Source of the DNA: Bosea sp. RAC05
GTDB lineage: Bacteria; Pseudomonadota; Alphaproteobacteria; Rhizobiales; Beijerinckiaceae
Assembly: GCF_001713455.1 (NCBI RefSeq)
Contig: NZ_CP016464.1
Location: 2,776,001 to 2,840,000, forward strand
Direction: 5' to 3'
Length of the DNA: 64,000 nucleotides
The number at the start of each line of letters is the position of its first letter. Position 1 is the first letter of the stretch. The position numbers and the translations under genes were made by a program. Positions 57,129 to 64,000 of this stretch are shown here, piece by piece. The notes below the pieces were generated by a model. The model saw only the letters and a list, made by a program, of their open reading frames with translations, ran no database searches and had not been told where the DNA came from.

Positions 57129-58229
57129 ATGGCCGTTGCCGCGCGCAAGACGAAAGCTGCCGCCCCCGTCAAATCCGCCGCCAAGCCGGCCAAGGCGCGA
57201 ACGGCCAAGGCCGGCGCCGACAAGGCGTCCGCCGCCGCGCCCAGCAACATGGCGGTCTTCACACGGGAGGAAGACCTCCACGCCTATCGCGAGATGCTGC
57301 TGATCCGCCGCTTCGAGGAGAAGGCCGGCCAGATGTACGGCATGGGCCTGATCGGCGGCTTCTGCCATCTCTATATCGGGCAGGAAGCGGTCGTCGTCGG
57401 CATGCAGATGGCCTCGAAAGAGGGCGACCAGGTCATCACCGGCTATCGCGACCACGGCCACATGCTGGCCTGCGGCATGGAATCGCGCGGCGTGATGGCC
57501 GAGCTGACCGGGCGGCGCGGCGGCTATTCGCGCGGCAAGGGCGGCTCGATGCACATGTTCTCCCGCGAGAAGAACTTCTATGGCGGCCACGGCATCGTCG
57601 GTGCCCAGGTCTCGCTCGGCACAGGGCTGGGTTTCGCCAACTGGTACCGCGAGGACGGGCGCGTCTCGCTCGCCTATTTCGGCGACGGCGCGGCCAACCA
57701 GGGCCAGGTCTATGAGAGCTTCAACATGGCCCAGCTCTGGAAGCTGCCGGTCGTGTTCGTGATCGAGAACAACCGCTACGCCATGGGCACCGCGGTCAGC
57801 CGCGCCTCGGCCCAGACCGACTTCTCCCGCCGCGGCGTCTCCTTCGGCATTCCCGGCGAGCAGGTCGACGGCATGGACGTGCGCGCCGTGCGCGACGCCG
57901 CGACCCGCGCCATCGAGCACGCCCGCAGCGGCAAGGGCCCCTACATCCTGGAGATGCAGACCTACCGCTATCGCGGCCACTCGATGTCGGACCCGGCGAA
58001 GTACCGCTCCAAGGACGAGGTCCAGCGCATGCGCGAGGAGCATGATCCGATCGAGCAGGTGCGAGGCCGTCTCACCCGCGAGTTCAAGGTCGGCGAGGAC
58101 GAGCTGAAGGCGATCGACGCCAAGGTCCGCGAGATCGTCAACGACGCGGCCGAGTTCGCCACGCATGACCCCGAGCCCGATGTCTCGGAGCTGTTCACGG
58201 ACATCCTGCTGGAGCCGGCCAAGGCCTGA
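57129..58229 (+). CDS. pdhA: Pyruvate dehydrogenase E1 component subunit alpha
   Basis: 366 residues. ThDP motif GDGAANQGQVYESFNMAQLW with IENNRYAMGTAVSRAS, phosphate-binding loop KNFYGGHGIVGAQ, and YRYRGHSMSDPAKYR. An Ala/Lys-rich N-terminal extension of about 35 residues precedes the conserved core. CTGGAGG precedes the ATG. First gene of a four-gene PDH operon converting pyruvate to acetyl-CoA. Confidence 0.97.
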   Translation: MAVAARKTKAAAPVKSAAKPAKARTAKAGADKASAAAPSNMAVFTREEDLHAYREMLLIRRFEEKAGQMYGMGLIGGFCHLYIGQEAVVVGMQMASKEGDQVITGYRDHGHMLACGMESRGVMAELTGRRGGYSRGKGGSMHMFSREKNFYGGHGIVGAQVSLGTGLGFANWYREDGRVSLAYFGDGAANQGQVYESFNMAQLWKLPVVFVIENNRYAMGTAVSRASAQTDFSRRGVSFGIPGEQVDGMDVRAVRDAATRAIEHARSGKGPYILEMQTYRYRGHSMSDPAKYRSKDEVQRMREEHDPIEQVRGRLTREFKVGEDELKAIDAKVREIVNDAAEFATHDPEPDVSELFTDILLEPAKA

Positions 58230-58286
58230 GGGCCTTCGCCGCGCCGCCCTTCCCTTTCGCCTCGTCCAATCATTCCGGGTGCGTTC

Positions 58287-59669
58287 ATGCCGATCGACAT
58301 TCTCATGCCTGCCCTTTCGCCCACCATGGAGCAGGGCAAGCTCGCCAAGTGGCTGAAGGCCGAGGGCGACAGCGTCAAGGCCGGCGACATCATCGCCGAG
58401 ATCGAGACCGACAAGGCGACGATGGAGGTCGAGGCCGTCGACGAGGGCATCCTCGCCAAGATCCTCGTCGCCGACGGCACCGAGAACGTGGCGGTCAACA
58501 CGCCGATCGGCATTATCGCCGCCGAGGGCGAGGATGCGAAGGCGGCCGCAGCGCCCGCACCCGCGGCTGCACCGGTCGCCGCGCCCGCGGCCCCCGCAGC
58601 AGCGGCTCCGGCCGCCGCGGCGCCGGCGACCGTGCCGGCCCAGGCGAAGTCCTACGACGCCTCGTCGGAATTCCCGGCCGGCGCCGAGATCGTCAGCATG
58701 ACGGTCCGCGAGGCGCTGCGCGATGCCATGGCCGAGGAGATGCGCCGCGACGGCGACGTCTTCGTCATGGGCGAGGAGGTCGCCGAGTACCAGGGCGCCT
58801 ACAAGGTCACGCAGGGGCTGCTGCAGGAATTCGGCGCCAAGCGCGTCATCGACACGCCGATCACCGAGCATGGCTTCGCCGGCATCGGCGTCGGCGCCGC
58901 GCTGACGGGCCTGCGCCCCATCGTCGAGTTCATGACCTTCAACTTCGCCATGCAGGCGATCGACCAGATCATCAACTCCGCCGCCAAGACGCTCTACATG
59001 TCCGGTGGCCAGATGGGCTGCCCGATCGTGTTCCGCGGGCCCAACGGCGCGGCCGCCCGCGTCGGCGCCCAGCACAGCCACGACTATGCCGCCTGGTACT
59101 CCAACGTGCCCGGCCTCAAGGTGGTGATGCCCTACAGCGCATCCGACGCGAAGGGCCTGCTCAAGAGCGCCATCCGCGACCCCAACCCGATCATCTTCCT
59201 CGAGAACGAGATCCTTTACGGCCGCTCCTTCGACGTGCCCAAGGGCGATGACTTCCTGATCCCGATCGGCAAGGCCAAGGTCGCCCGCCCGGGCACCGAC
59301 GTCACCATCGTCTCCTTCGGCATCGGCATGACCTATGCGCTCGGCGCCGCCGAGGCGCTGGCCAAGGAGGGCATCGAGGCCGAGGTCATCGACCTGCGCA
59401 CGATCCGCCCGATGGACATCGAGACCGTCGTCGCCTCCGTGCAGAAGACGCATCGCTGCGTCGCGGTCGAGGAGGGCTTCCCGCAGTCCGGCGTCACCGC
59501 CGAGATCGGCATGAAGATCATGGAAGCCGCCTTCGACTATCTCGACGCGCCCGTCGCCCGCGTCACCGGCAAGGATGTTCCGATGCCCTACGCCGCGAAC
59601 CTCGAGAAGCTGGCTCTGCCGAACATCGGCGAGGTCGTCGCGGCGGCCAAGGCCGTCTGCTATCGCTGA
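58287..59669 (+). CDS. pdhB: Pyruvate dehydrogenase E1 component subunit beta with N-terminal lipoyl domain
   Basis: 460 residues. A lipoyl domain (1-78, lipoyl lysine in [15 protein letters not shown]) is joined by an Ala/Pro linker to the transketolase-like E1 beta core ([60 protein letters not shown]). Lipoylated PdhB is a known trait of alphaproteobacteria. Its lipoyl coding segment is almost identical to that of pdhC. Confidence 0.97.
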   Translation: MPIDILMPALSPTMEQGKLAKWLKAEGDSVKAGDIIAEIETDKATMEVEAVDEGILAKILVADGTENVAVNTPIGIIAAEGEDAKAAAAPAPAAAPVAAPAAPAAAAPAAAAPATVPAQAKSYDASSEFPAGAEIVSMTVREALRDAMAEEMRRDGDVFVMGEEVAEYQGAYKVTQGLLQEFGAKRVIDTPITEHGFAGIGVGAALTGLRPIVEFMTFNFAMQAIDQIINSAAKTLYMSGGQMGCPIVFRGPNGAAARVGAQHSHDYAAWYSNVPGLKVVMPYSASDAKGLLKSAIRDPNPIIFLENEILYGRSFDVPKGDDFLIPIGKAKVARPGTDVTIVSFGIGMTYALGAAEALAKEGIEAEVIDLRTIRPMDIETVVASVQKTHRCVAVEEGFPQSGVTAEIGMKIMEAAFDYLDAPVARVTGKDVPMPYAANLEKLALPNIGEVVAAAKAVCYR

Positions 59670-59684
59670 GAAGGGGCGCAACCG

Positions 59685-61010
59685 ATGCCGACCAACATCC
59701 TGATGCCCGCGCTCTCTCCCACGATGGAGAAGGGCAATCTCGCCAAATGGCTGAAGAAGGAAGGCGATACGATCAAGTCCGGCGACATCATCGCCGAGAT
59801 CGAGACCGACAAGGCGACGATGGAAGTCGAGGCCGTCGACGAGGGCATCCTCGCCAGGATCGTGGTGCCGGAGGGCACGGCCGACGTCGCCGTCAACGAG
59901 ATCATCGGCGTGATCGCCGCCGAGGGCGAGGACGCCAAGGCGGCCGCCGCGCCGGCCAAGGCGGAAGCACCCAAGTCTGAAGCACCCAAGGCCGCGCCTG
60001 CCGCCGCCGCTCCGGCGGCCGCTCCCGCGGCGGCGCCGGTGGCGTCCTCCGGCGAGCGGCCCTTCGCCTCGCCGCTGGCGCGCCGGCTCGCCAAGGAGGC
60101 CGGGCTGGATCTGTCGAAGGTCCAGGGCTCCGGCCCCCATGGCCGCATCGTCGAGAAGGATGTCGAGGCGGCGAAGACCGGTGGCGGGGCCAAGGCCGCA
60201 CCGGCTGCCGCGCCTGCGACGGCGGCTCCGGCGAGCGCGCCCAAGCCCGCCGCGGCGCCGCTGGCGACCGGCCCCTCCGACGAGCAGGTCAAGAAGCTGT
60301 TCGCCGCCGATTCCTATGAAGAGGTGCCGCATGACGGCATGCGCAAGACGATCGCGCGCCGCCTGCTCGAGGCCAAGCAGACCGTCCCGCATTTCTACGT
60401 CACCGTGGATTGCGAGCTCGACGCCCTGCTCAAGCTGCGCGGCGAGCTCAACGCCGCCGCGCCCGAGAAGGACGGCAAGCCGGTCTACAAGCTCTCGGTC
60501 AACGACATGGTGATCAAGGCCCTGGCCCTGGCGCTGAAGGCCGTGCCGGACGCCAATGTGAGCTGGACCGAGAACGCCATGCTCAAGCACAAGCACGCCG
60601 ATGTCGGCGTGGCCGTCTCGATCCCCGGCGGGCTGATCACCCCGATCATCCGCGATGCCTGCCACAAGAGCCTGTCGCAGATCTCCAACGAGATGAAGGA
60701 CATGGCGGCCCGCGCCAAGGCCCGCAAGCTCAAGCCCGAGGAGTATCAGGGCGGCACCACGGCTGTCTCCAATCTCGGCATGTTCGGGGTCAAGGACTTC
60801 GCCGCGATCGTGAACCCGCCCCATGCGACGATCCTGGCGGTGGGCGCCGGCGAGCAGCGCGCCGTGGTCAAGGGCGGCCAGCTCGCGGTCGCCACCGTGA
60901 TGTCGGTAACGCTCTCGACCGACCACCGCGCCGTCGACGGCGCGCTCGGCGCCGAGCTGCTGGCGGCCTTCAAGGGCTATATCGAGAAGCCGATGGCGAT
61001 GCTGGTGTGA
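59685..61010 (+). CDS. pdhC: Dihydrolipoyllysine acetyltransferase (PDH E2)
   Basis: 441 residues. Lipoyl domain 1-78 (K43), Ala/Pro linker, E1/E3-binding domain about 125-165 (FASPLARRLAKEAGLDLSKV), second linker, and catalytic domain with H414-x3-D418 in STDHRAVDGALGAELL. One lipoyl domain only. It forms the core of the complex. Confidence 0.97.
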   Translation: MPTNILMPALSPTMEKGNLAKWLKKEGDTIKSGDIIAEIETDKATMEVEAVDEGILARIVVPEGTADVAVNEIIGVIAAEGEDAKAAAAPAKAEAPKSEAPKAAPAAAAPAAAPAAAPVASSGERPFASPLARRLAKEAGLDLSKVQGSGPHGRIVEKDVEAAKTGGGAKAAPAAAPATAAPASAPKPAAAPLATGPSDEQVKKLFAADSYEEVPHDGMRKTIARRLLEAKQTVPHFYVTVDCELDALLKLRGELNAAAPEKDGKPVYKLSVNDMVIKALALALKAVPDANVSWTENAMLKHKHADVGVAVSIPGGLITPIIRDACHKSLSQISNEMKDMAARAKARKLKPEEYQGGTTAVSNLGMFGVKDFAAIVNPPHATILAVGAGEQRAVVKGGQLAVATVMSVTLSTDHRAVDGALGAELLAAFKGYIEKPMAMLV

Positions 61011-61025
61011 GGCCGGAGAACGATC

Positions 61026-62465
61026 ATGGCTGACTACGACATCATCATCATCGGCTCCGGCCCCGGCGGCTATGTCGCGGCGATCCGGGCAGCCCAGCTC
61101 GGCTACAGGACGGCGATCGTCGAGCGCGAGCATCTCGCCGGCATCTGCTCGAACTGGGGCTGCATCCCGACCAAGGCGCTGCTGCGCTCGGCCGAGATCC
61201 TGCACTACGGCCAGCACGCCAAGGATTACGGGCTGGTGCTGGAAGGCACCTTCAAGGCCGATCTCGAAGCGGTTGTGAAGCGCTCGCGCGGGATCGCGGC
61301 GCGGATGAACAACGGCGTCCAGTTCCTGATGAAGAAGAACAAGGTCGACGTGATCTGGGGCGAGGCCAAGCTGACCAAACCCGGTACGATCCAGGTCGCG
61401 CCGACCAAGAAGCCGGCGATGCAGCCGCAGGTGCCTCCGCCCAAGAACGCCAAGGGCGAGGGCACCTACACCGCCGACCACATCATCGTCGCGACCGGCG
61501 CCCGTCCGCGCGCGCTGCCCGGCATCGAGCCGGACGGCAAGCTGATCTGGACCTATTTCGAGGCGATGGTGCCGGCCAAGCTGCCGAAATCGCTGCTCGT
61601 CATGGGCTCGGGCGCCATCGGAATCGAGTTCGCCTCCTTCTACCGCACCATGGGCGTCGAGGTGACGGTGGTCGAGGTGATGCCGCAGGTCGTCCCCGTC
61701 GAGGACGCCGAGATCGGCGCCTTCGCCCGCAAGGCCTTCGAGAAGCAGGGCATCAAGATCCTGACCTCGGCCAAGGTCACCAAGGTCGAGAAGGGCGCTG
61801 ACAGCGTCACCGCCCATATCGAGGACGAGAAGGGCGGCAAGCAGACGATCACCGCCGACCGCATGATCTCGGCCGTCGGCGTCGTCGGCAACATCGAGAA
61901 TCTCGGCCTCGAGGCGCTCGGTGTGAAGACCGACCGCGGCTGCATCGTCATCGACGGGCTCTGCCGCACCAATGTGAAGGGCCTCTATGCCATCGGCGAC
62001 GTCGCCGGCCCGCCGATGCTCGCCCACAAGGCCGAGCATGAGGGCGTGATCTGCGTCGAGGCGATCAAGGGCCTCCACCCGCACCCGATGGACAAGCTGA
62101 TGATCCCGGGCTGCACCTATTGCCACCCGCAGATCGCCAGCGTCGGCCTGACCGAGGCCAAGGCCAAGGCTGCCGGACACGAGATCAAGGTTGGCCGCTT
62201 CCCCTTCGTCGCCAACGGCAAGGCGGTGGCGCTCGGCGAGGATTCCGGCCTCGCCAAGACGATCTTCGATGCCAAGACCGGCAAGCTGCTCGGCGCCCAT
62301 CTGGTCGGGCCCGAGGTCACCGAGCTGATCCAGGGCTTCGTCGTGGCGATGAACCTCGAGACCACCGAGGAAGAGCTGATGCACACCGTCTTCCCGCATC
62401 CGACGATCTCGGAGGTGATGAAGGAGAGCGTGCTCGACGCCTATGGCAAGGCGCTGAACGCTTAA
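61026..62465 (+). CDS. lpdA: Dihydrolipoamide dehydrogenase (PDH E3)
   Basis: 479 residues. FAD fingerprint IIIGSGPGGYVAAIRAAQLG, redox disulfide C41-C46 (ICSNWGCIPTKALL), NAD site MGSGAIGIEFASFY, and the C-terminal HTVFPHPTISE with the catalytic His. A Pro/Lys-rich insert of about 25 residues near 120-150 (PTKKPAMQPQVPPPKNAKGE) is unusual for E3 but leaves the core intact. Last gene of the PDH operon. Confidence 0.97.
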   Translation: MADYDIIIIGSGPGGYVAAIRAAQLGYRTAIVEREHLAGICSNWGCIPTKALLRSAEILHYGQHAKDYGLVLEGTFKADLEAVVKRSRGIAARMNNGVQFLMKKNKVDVIWGEAKLTKPGTIQVAPTKKPAMQPQVPPPKNAKGEGTYTADHIIVATGARPRALPGIEPDGKLIWTYFEAMVPAKLPKSLLVMGSGAIGIEFASFYRTMGVEVTVVEVMPQVVPVEDAEIGAFARKAFEKQGIKILTSAKVTKVEKGADSVTAHIEDEKGGKQTITADRMISAVGVVGNIENLGLEALGVKTDRGCIVIDGLCRTNVKGLYAIGDVAGPPMLAHKAEHEGVICVEAIKGLHPHPMDKLMIPGCTYCHPQIASVGLTEAKAKAAGHEIKVGRFPFVANGKAVALGEDSGLAKTIFDAKTGKLLGAHLVGPEVTELIQGFVVAMNLETTEEELMHTVFPHPTISEVMKESVLDAYGKALNA

Positions 62466-62512
62466 GGGGAAACAGGCGAGCCGCCCGCCGGGCGGAGGGG
62501 GGGACCGTCACG

Positions 62513-63283
62513 ATGAAGCGGCTTTCTCTGGGATTGGCGGTGCTGGCTCTGCTGACGGCCTGGTCTCCGGCCCGGGCCTGCGAGGGGGCCGGCTGCGCCA
62601 ACGGCCTGGTCTACGAGGCCTTCGGGCCGGCGCCGGGCGCAGGCCGTCCGGTGCTCGCCGTTTTCATCCATGGCGATGTCTCGGCGGGTGGGCCGGCCGA
62701 CTACATGGTGGCCCATGCCCGGCAGTTCGCCGCCTCGCGCAAGAACGTGGTCGCCATCGCCCTGCTGCGGCCGGGCTATTACGACCGCGGCGGGCGGCAG
62801 AGCGCAGGCTCCGACAACGGCCGGCGCGACACCTTCCATTCCGGGAACAACCGCGCGGTCGCGGGCGCGATCCGCGAGCTCAAGCAGCGTTACGGCGCGC
62901 GCGGGGCGGTGGCGCTCGGCCATTCCGGCGGGGCCGGCACGATCGGCGTGATCGCCGGCAGCGATCCCGGCCTGCTGAACGGCATCGTGCTGGCCGCCTG
63001 CCCCTGCGATGTCGCGGCGTGGAATGCGAGCCGCGGCCGGCGCGGCGGCTTCTCGTCGCAATCGCCGGTGGACTATCTCTCCGGCGTCGCGCCGGGAACC
63101 GCCATCGTCGCGGTGACCGGGCAGGGCGACGACAACACGCGCCCCGAACTGGCGACGGACTATGTCGCGAAGGCACAGGCGCGGGGCCTCTCCGCCCGCG
63201 TCCAGATCGTCGGCGGCGGGCATAACTTCAACGGGCCTCTCTCCTCAGCCTCGGTCGCGGCGCTCGGCGGCATGGTCCGCTAG
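62513..63283 (+). CDS. Exported alpha/beta-hydrolase-like protein
   Basis: 256 residues. Signal peptide MKRLSLGLAVLALLTAWSPARA, then an alpha/beta-hydrolase fold with GHSGGAGTIGVIAG as nucleophile elbow and GGGHNFNGP as histidine loop; the acid may be in TGQGDDNTRPE. GGAGGGGGG precedes the ATG. Substrate unknown. It follows lpdA by 47 bases and may be read with it. Confidence 0.75.
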   Translation: MKRLSLGLAVLALLTAWSPARACEGAGCANGLVYEAFGPAPGAGRPVLAVFIHGDVSAGGPADYMVAHARQFAASRKNVVAIALLRPGYYDRGGRQSAGSDNGRRDTFHSGNNRAVAGAIRELKQRYGARGAVALGHSGGAGTIGVIAGSDPGLLNGIVLAACPCDVAAWNASRGRRGGFSSQSPVDYLSGVAPGTAIVAVTGQGDDNTRPELATDYVAKAQARGLSARVQIVGGGHNFNGPLSSASVAALGGMVR

Positions 63284-63326
63284 CCCCCCTCTGGATTTCG
63301 CGCCGGCCGATCCGCATATCCCGGCG

Positions 63327-63665
63327 ATGGCGCCCCGCACCCGCAAACCGAAAGACGCCGACACGATCGTGCCTGACGAGCAGGTCGAGATCCTGCCGCC
63401 CGGTCGCGGCCTCGTGCTCGACTGGCGCGTGATCGCGCCGACGGTGGCGCTCGGCACGGTGACCGGCTTCGTGGCCAGCCTCGTCGTCGGCGGTGGCGGA
63501 CTGCTGCGCCACGCCGTGGTTGGCCTGCTCGGCATGCTGGTCGGGCAGGGGCTGGTCAGGCTGACGGGCTGGCGTGTCCGCACCGGCTATGCGCGCCTCG
63601 ACGACATGGCGATGGCGGTCATCGGCGCCATTCTTGTCGTCTTGCTGGCGCGCTTCATCGCTTAG
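63327..63665 (+). CDS. Small membrane protein, GlsB/YeaQ-like
   Basis: 112 residues. A polar N-terminus (to about 33), then three hydrophobic segments (PTVALGTVTGFVASLVVGGG, HAVVGLLGMLVGQGLVRL, MAMAVIGAILVVLLARFI). The GGGGLLRHAVVGLLGMLVG pattern resembles GlsB/YeaQ/YmgE stress-response membrane proteins. Role unknown. Confidence 0.6.
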   Translation: MAPRTRKPKDADTIVPDEQVEILPPGRGLVLDWRVIAPTVALGTVTGFVASLVVGGGGLLRHAVVGLLGMLVGQGLVRLTGWRVRTGYARLDDMAMAVIGAILVVLLARFIA

Positions 63666-63739
63666 GGAACCTTTGGTCACAACCATCGTTGTGGCGGGGC
63701 ATCCGCGAGACCCGCGGACGGACTGGGGAACGGACGACA

Positions 63740-64000
63740 ATGGAAAACTTCGCCGCCACCATGGCCCAACCGGGCTATGGCTTCTTCGCAACGATCTTCA
63801 TCGGCATGCTCGCCGGCTGGATCGCCGAAAAGATCACCTCGGCCGATCACGGCCTCTTCACCAACATGCTCGTCGGCGTCGCCGGCTCGTTCCTCGGCAG
63901 CCGCCTGGCGGAGCTGCTGGACATCCCGATCTTCGGCTTCTGGCGCACGCTCGCGGCCGCGATCGCCGGTGCGGTCGTCGTCATCGTGATCTGGAACGCC
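63740..64000 (+). CDS. GlsB/YeaQ/YmgE family membrane protein, cut by window end
   Basis: 87 codons from the ATG at 63740, in a frame that stays open to the last base of the window. It reads MENFAATMAQPGYGFFATIF, IGMLAGWIAEKITSADHGLF, TNMLVGVAGSFLGSRLAELL, and ends in a hydrophobic segment. The repeated glycine-rich helices are typical of the family. Paralogue-like neighbour of the preceding gene. Confidence 0.8.
   Translation, partial: MENFAATMAQPGYGFFATIFIGMLAGWIAEKITSADHGLFTNMLVGVAGSFLGSRLAELLDIPIFGFWRTLAAAIAGAVVVIVIWNA

Noticed and set aside
57093..62399. 1768-aa open frame on the minus strand
   Set aside because: Exact antisense of the pdhA-pdhB-pdhC-lpdA operon; composition (DGDD, HRRR repeats) is that of a high-GC shadow frame.

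Overview
The window is a high-GC alphaproteobacterial chromosome segment, most like Hyphomicrobiales (Bosea or a close relative). The evidence is the long antisense open frames typical of very high GC3, an Irr/ICE-type iron box in front of a two-desulfurase suf operon, a lipoyl-bearing PdhB, the glnB-glnA pair, and three composite intergenic palindromes of the kind scattered through rhizobial-type genomes. The species assignment is inference.

Layout: 1-5.7 kb holds the end of ndk, a MipA/OmpV outer-membrane protein, a molybdopterin oxidoreductase, a small exported protein, and a GST divergent from a WYL-type regulator. 5.6-15 kb holds purM-purN, an M23 peptidase, a Bcp peroxiredoxin, a giant AsmA/DUF3971 protein, tyrS and an alpha/beta hydrolase. 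15.1-22.1 kb is the Fe-S assembly operon (group I cysteine desulfurase, sufB, sufC, sufD, a 4-OT-like tautomerase, sufS, DUF59 protein). sufA sits 3 kb further on, behind phzF, mmcQ/yjbR and an Ldh-type dehydrogenase. 25.7-40.6 kb is ordinary core: GGDEF cyclase, RhlE-like helicase, LysR regulator, parE, a glycosyltransferase facing an FkbM methyltransferase, glnA/glnB, nnr and a PRC-barrel protein.

From 40674 to 55349 lies a 14.7 kb integrated element in the 3' end of a tRNA-Lys(UUU) gene. It is bounded by perfect 48-bp direct repeats; the intact tRNA is at the right end and a 3' fragment is at the left. It encodes a tyrosine integrase with mirror-image arm-type repeats at both ends, AlpA-like HTH proteins, a winged-helix replication-initiator candidate with iterons inside its own coding sequence, and a terminase-small-like protein. 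That last gene is translationally coupled to an 1087-aa virion-type lytic transglycosylase. A frameshifted capsid-cement-like gene follows. The right part carries cargo: a Panacea-domain antitoxin with its partner, a zinc-ribbon protein, a two-TM protein, a DUF6998 nuclease-like protein and an XRE regulator. No large terminase, portal, major capsid or tail genes are visible, so it is a defective prophage or a phage satellite.

55.5-64 kb returns to core: an SGNH-like membrane protein, the FtsB/DivIC protein, the pdhA-pdhB-pdhC-lpdA operon, a secreted hydrolase and two small membrane proteins, the last cut by the window end.
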